13,506 bases of DNA. It comes from JBAVQS01 sp049694275 (GTDB lineage Bacteria; Chloroflexota; Anaerolineae; UBA4142; SHND01). Location: positions 1 through 13,506 of the forward strand of contig JBAVQS010000042.1 of assembly GCA_049694275.1 (NCBI GenBank), read 5' to 3'. Of the stretch, positions 13,388-13,506 are shown piece by piece (within the stretch, counting starts at the first letter, position 1; each line of letters starts with the position of its first letter). The translations under genes and the position numbers were made by a program. The notes beneath the pieces are model-generated. The model ran no database searches. It saw nothing but the letters and a program-made list of their open reading frames with translations, and was not told the origin of the DNA.

Positions 13388-13506
13388 TTACGCACTCAGG
13401 CGAACAGGCCCCAGTTGCCGCAAGGCATCGAAAGCGACCTGGATCGCACGCATATAGAGTTTGGTCTTGAGCGCGAAATGGTTCAGTTTGGTGGCGACCT
13501 TTAACA
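13388..13506 (-). CDS. C-terminal fragment of an unrecognised convergent gene
   Basis: Read on the minus strand, an open frame enters from the right edge and ends at TAA (13390-13388), giving 38 full residues with KLNHFALKTKLYMRAIQVAF and ending LGPVRLSA. It has the look of a helical, basic C-terminus. Its position, stopping just short of the bidirectional terminator, supports a real convergent gene. No family can be named from so short a piece. Confidence 0.5.
   Translation of the reverse strand, partial: LKVATKLNHFALKTKLYMRAIQVAFDALRQLGPVRLSA

Overview
The window is a GC-rich bacterial chromosome segment, probably from a member of the Chloroflexota. That placement is an inference. It rests on the combined XRE-type HTH / transmembrane / TPR regulator, the Ala/Pro-rich lipoprotein-style linkers, the tandem heptamer repeats between genes and the many start codons with clear Shine-Dalgarno sites. 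No rRNA, tRNA or marker protein in the window can confirm it. No CRISPR array, tRNA or complete insertion sequence was found.

Layout, left to right. Positions 2-133 are the C-terminal end of an unrecognised plus-strand gene. Positions 134-296 hold two copies of a GC-rich palindromic repeat and a near-consensus sigma70 promoter. Two purine-biosynthesis genes follow: purB (adenylosuccinate lyase, 297-1682) and purA (adenylosuccinate synthetase, 1773-3044). They are separated by heptamer repeats that form an inverted pair. A start-less remnant encoding one membrane helix (3046-3159) lies between purA and a convergent regulator gene.

The rest looks like one accessory module. A minus-strand gene (3165-4811) encodes a membrane-tethered regulator: cytoplasmic HTH, one membrane helix, then an extracytoplasmic domain with TPRs. 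It diverges from a three-gene plus-strand operon. The first gene (5187-6686) encodes a von Willebrand factor A lipoprotein with an intact MIDAS site. The second (6804-8396) encodes a multi-pass membrane protein with a BNR/Asp-box domain on the outside. The third (8442-13316) encodes a 1624-residue alpha-2-macroglobulin-family protein with an intact CFEQ thioester motif. A strong bidirectional terminator (13338-13374) ends the operon, and a convergent minus-strand partial gene runs off the right edge.

How the module may work (inference): the macroglobulin would be a surface-anchored thioester trap or opsonin-like protein. The vWA lipoprotein would be a metal-dependent adhesion partner, and the BNR membrane protein an accessory. 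The regulator could sense envelope conditions and bind the iterated TGYAACA half-sites that lie in front of both divergent transcription units. The most unusual point is that the macroglobulin carries a six-helix membrane block plus a lipobox-like cysteine and an Ala/Pro linker where other family members have the bait region. The chain is therefore split into two extracytoplasmic halves threaded through the membrane.
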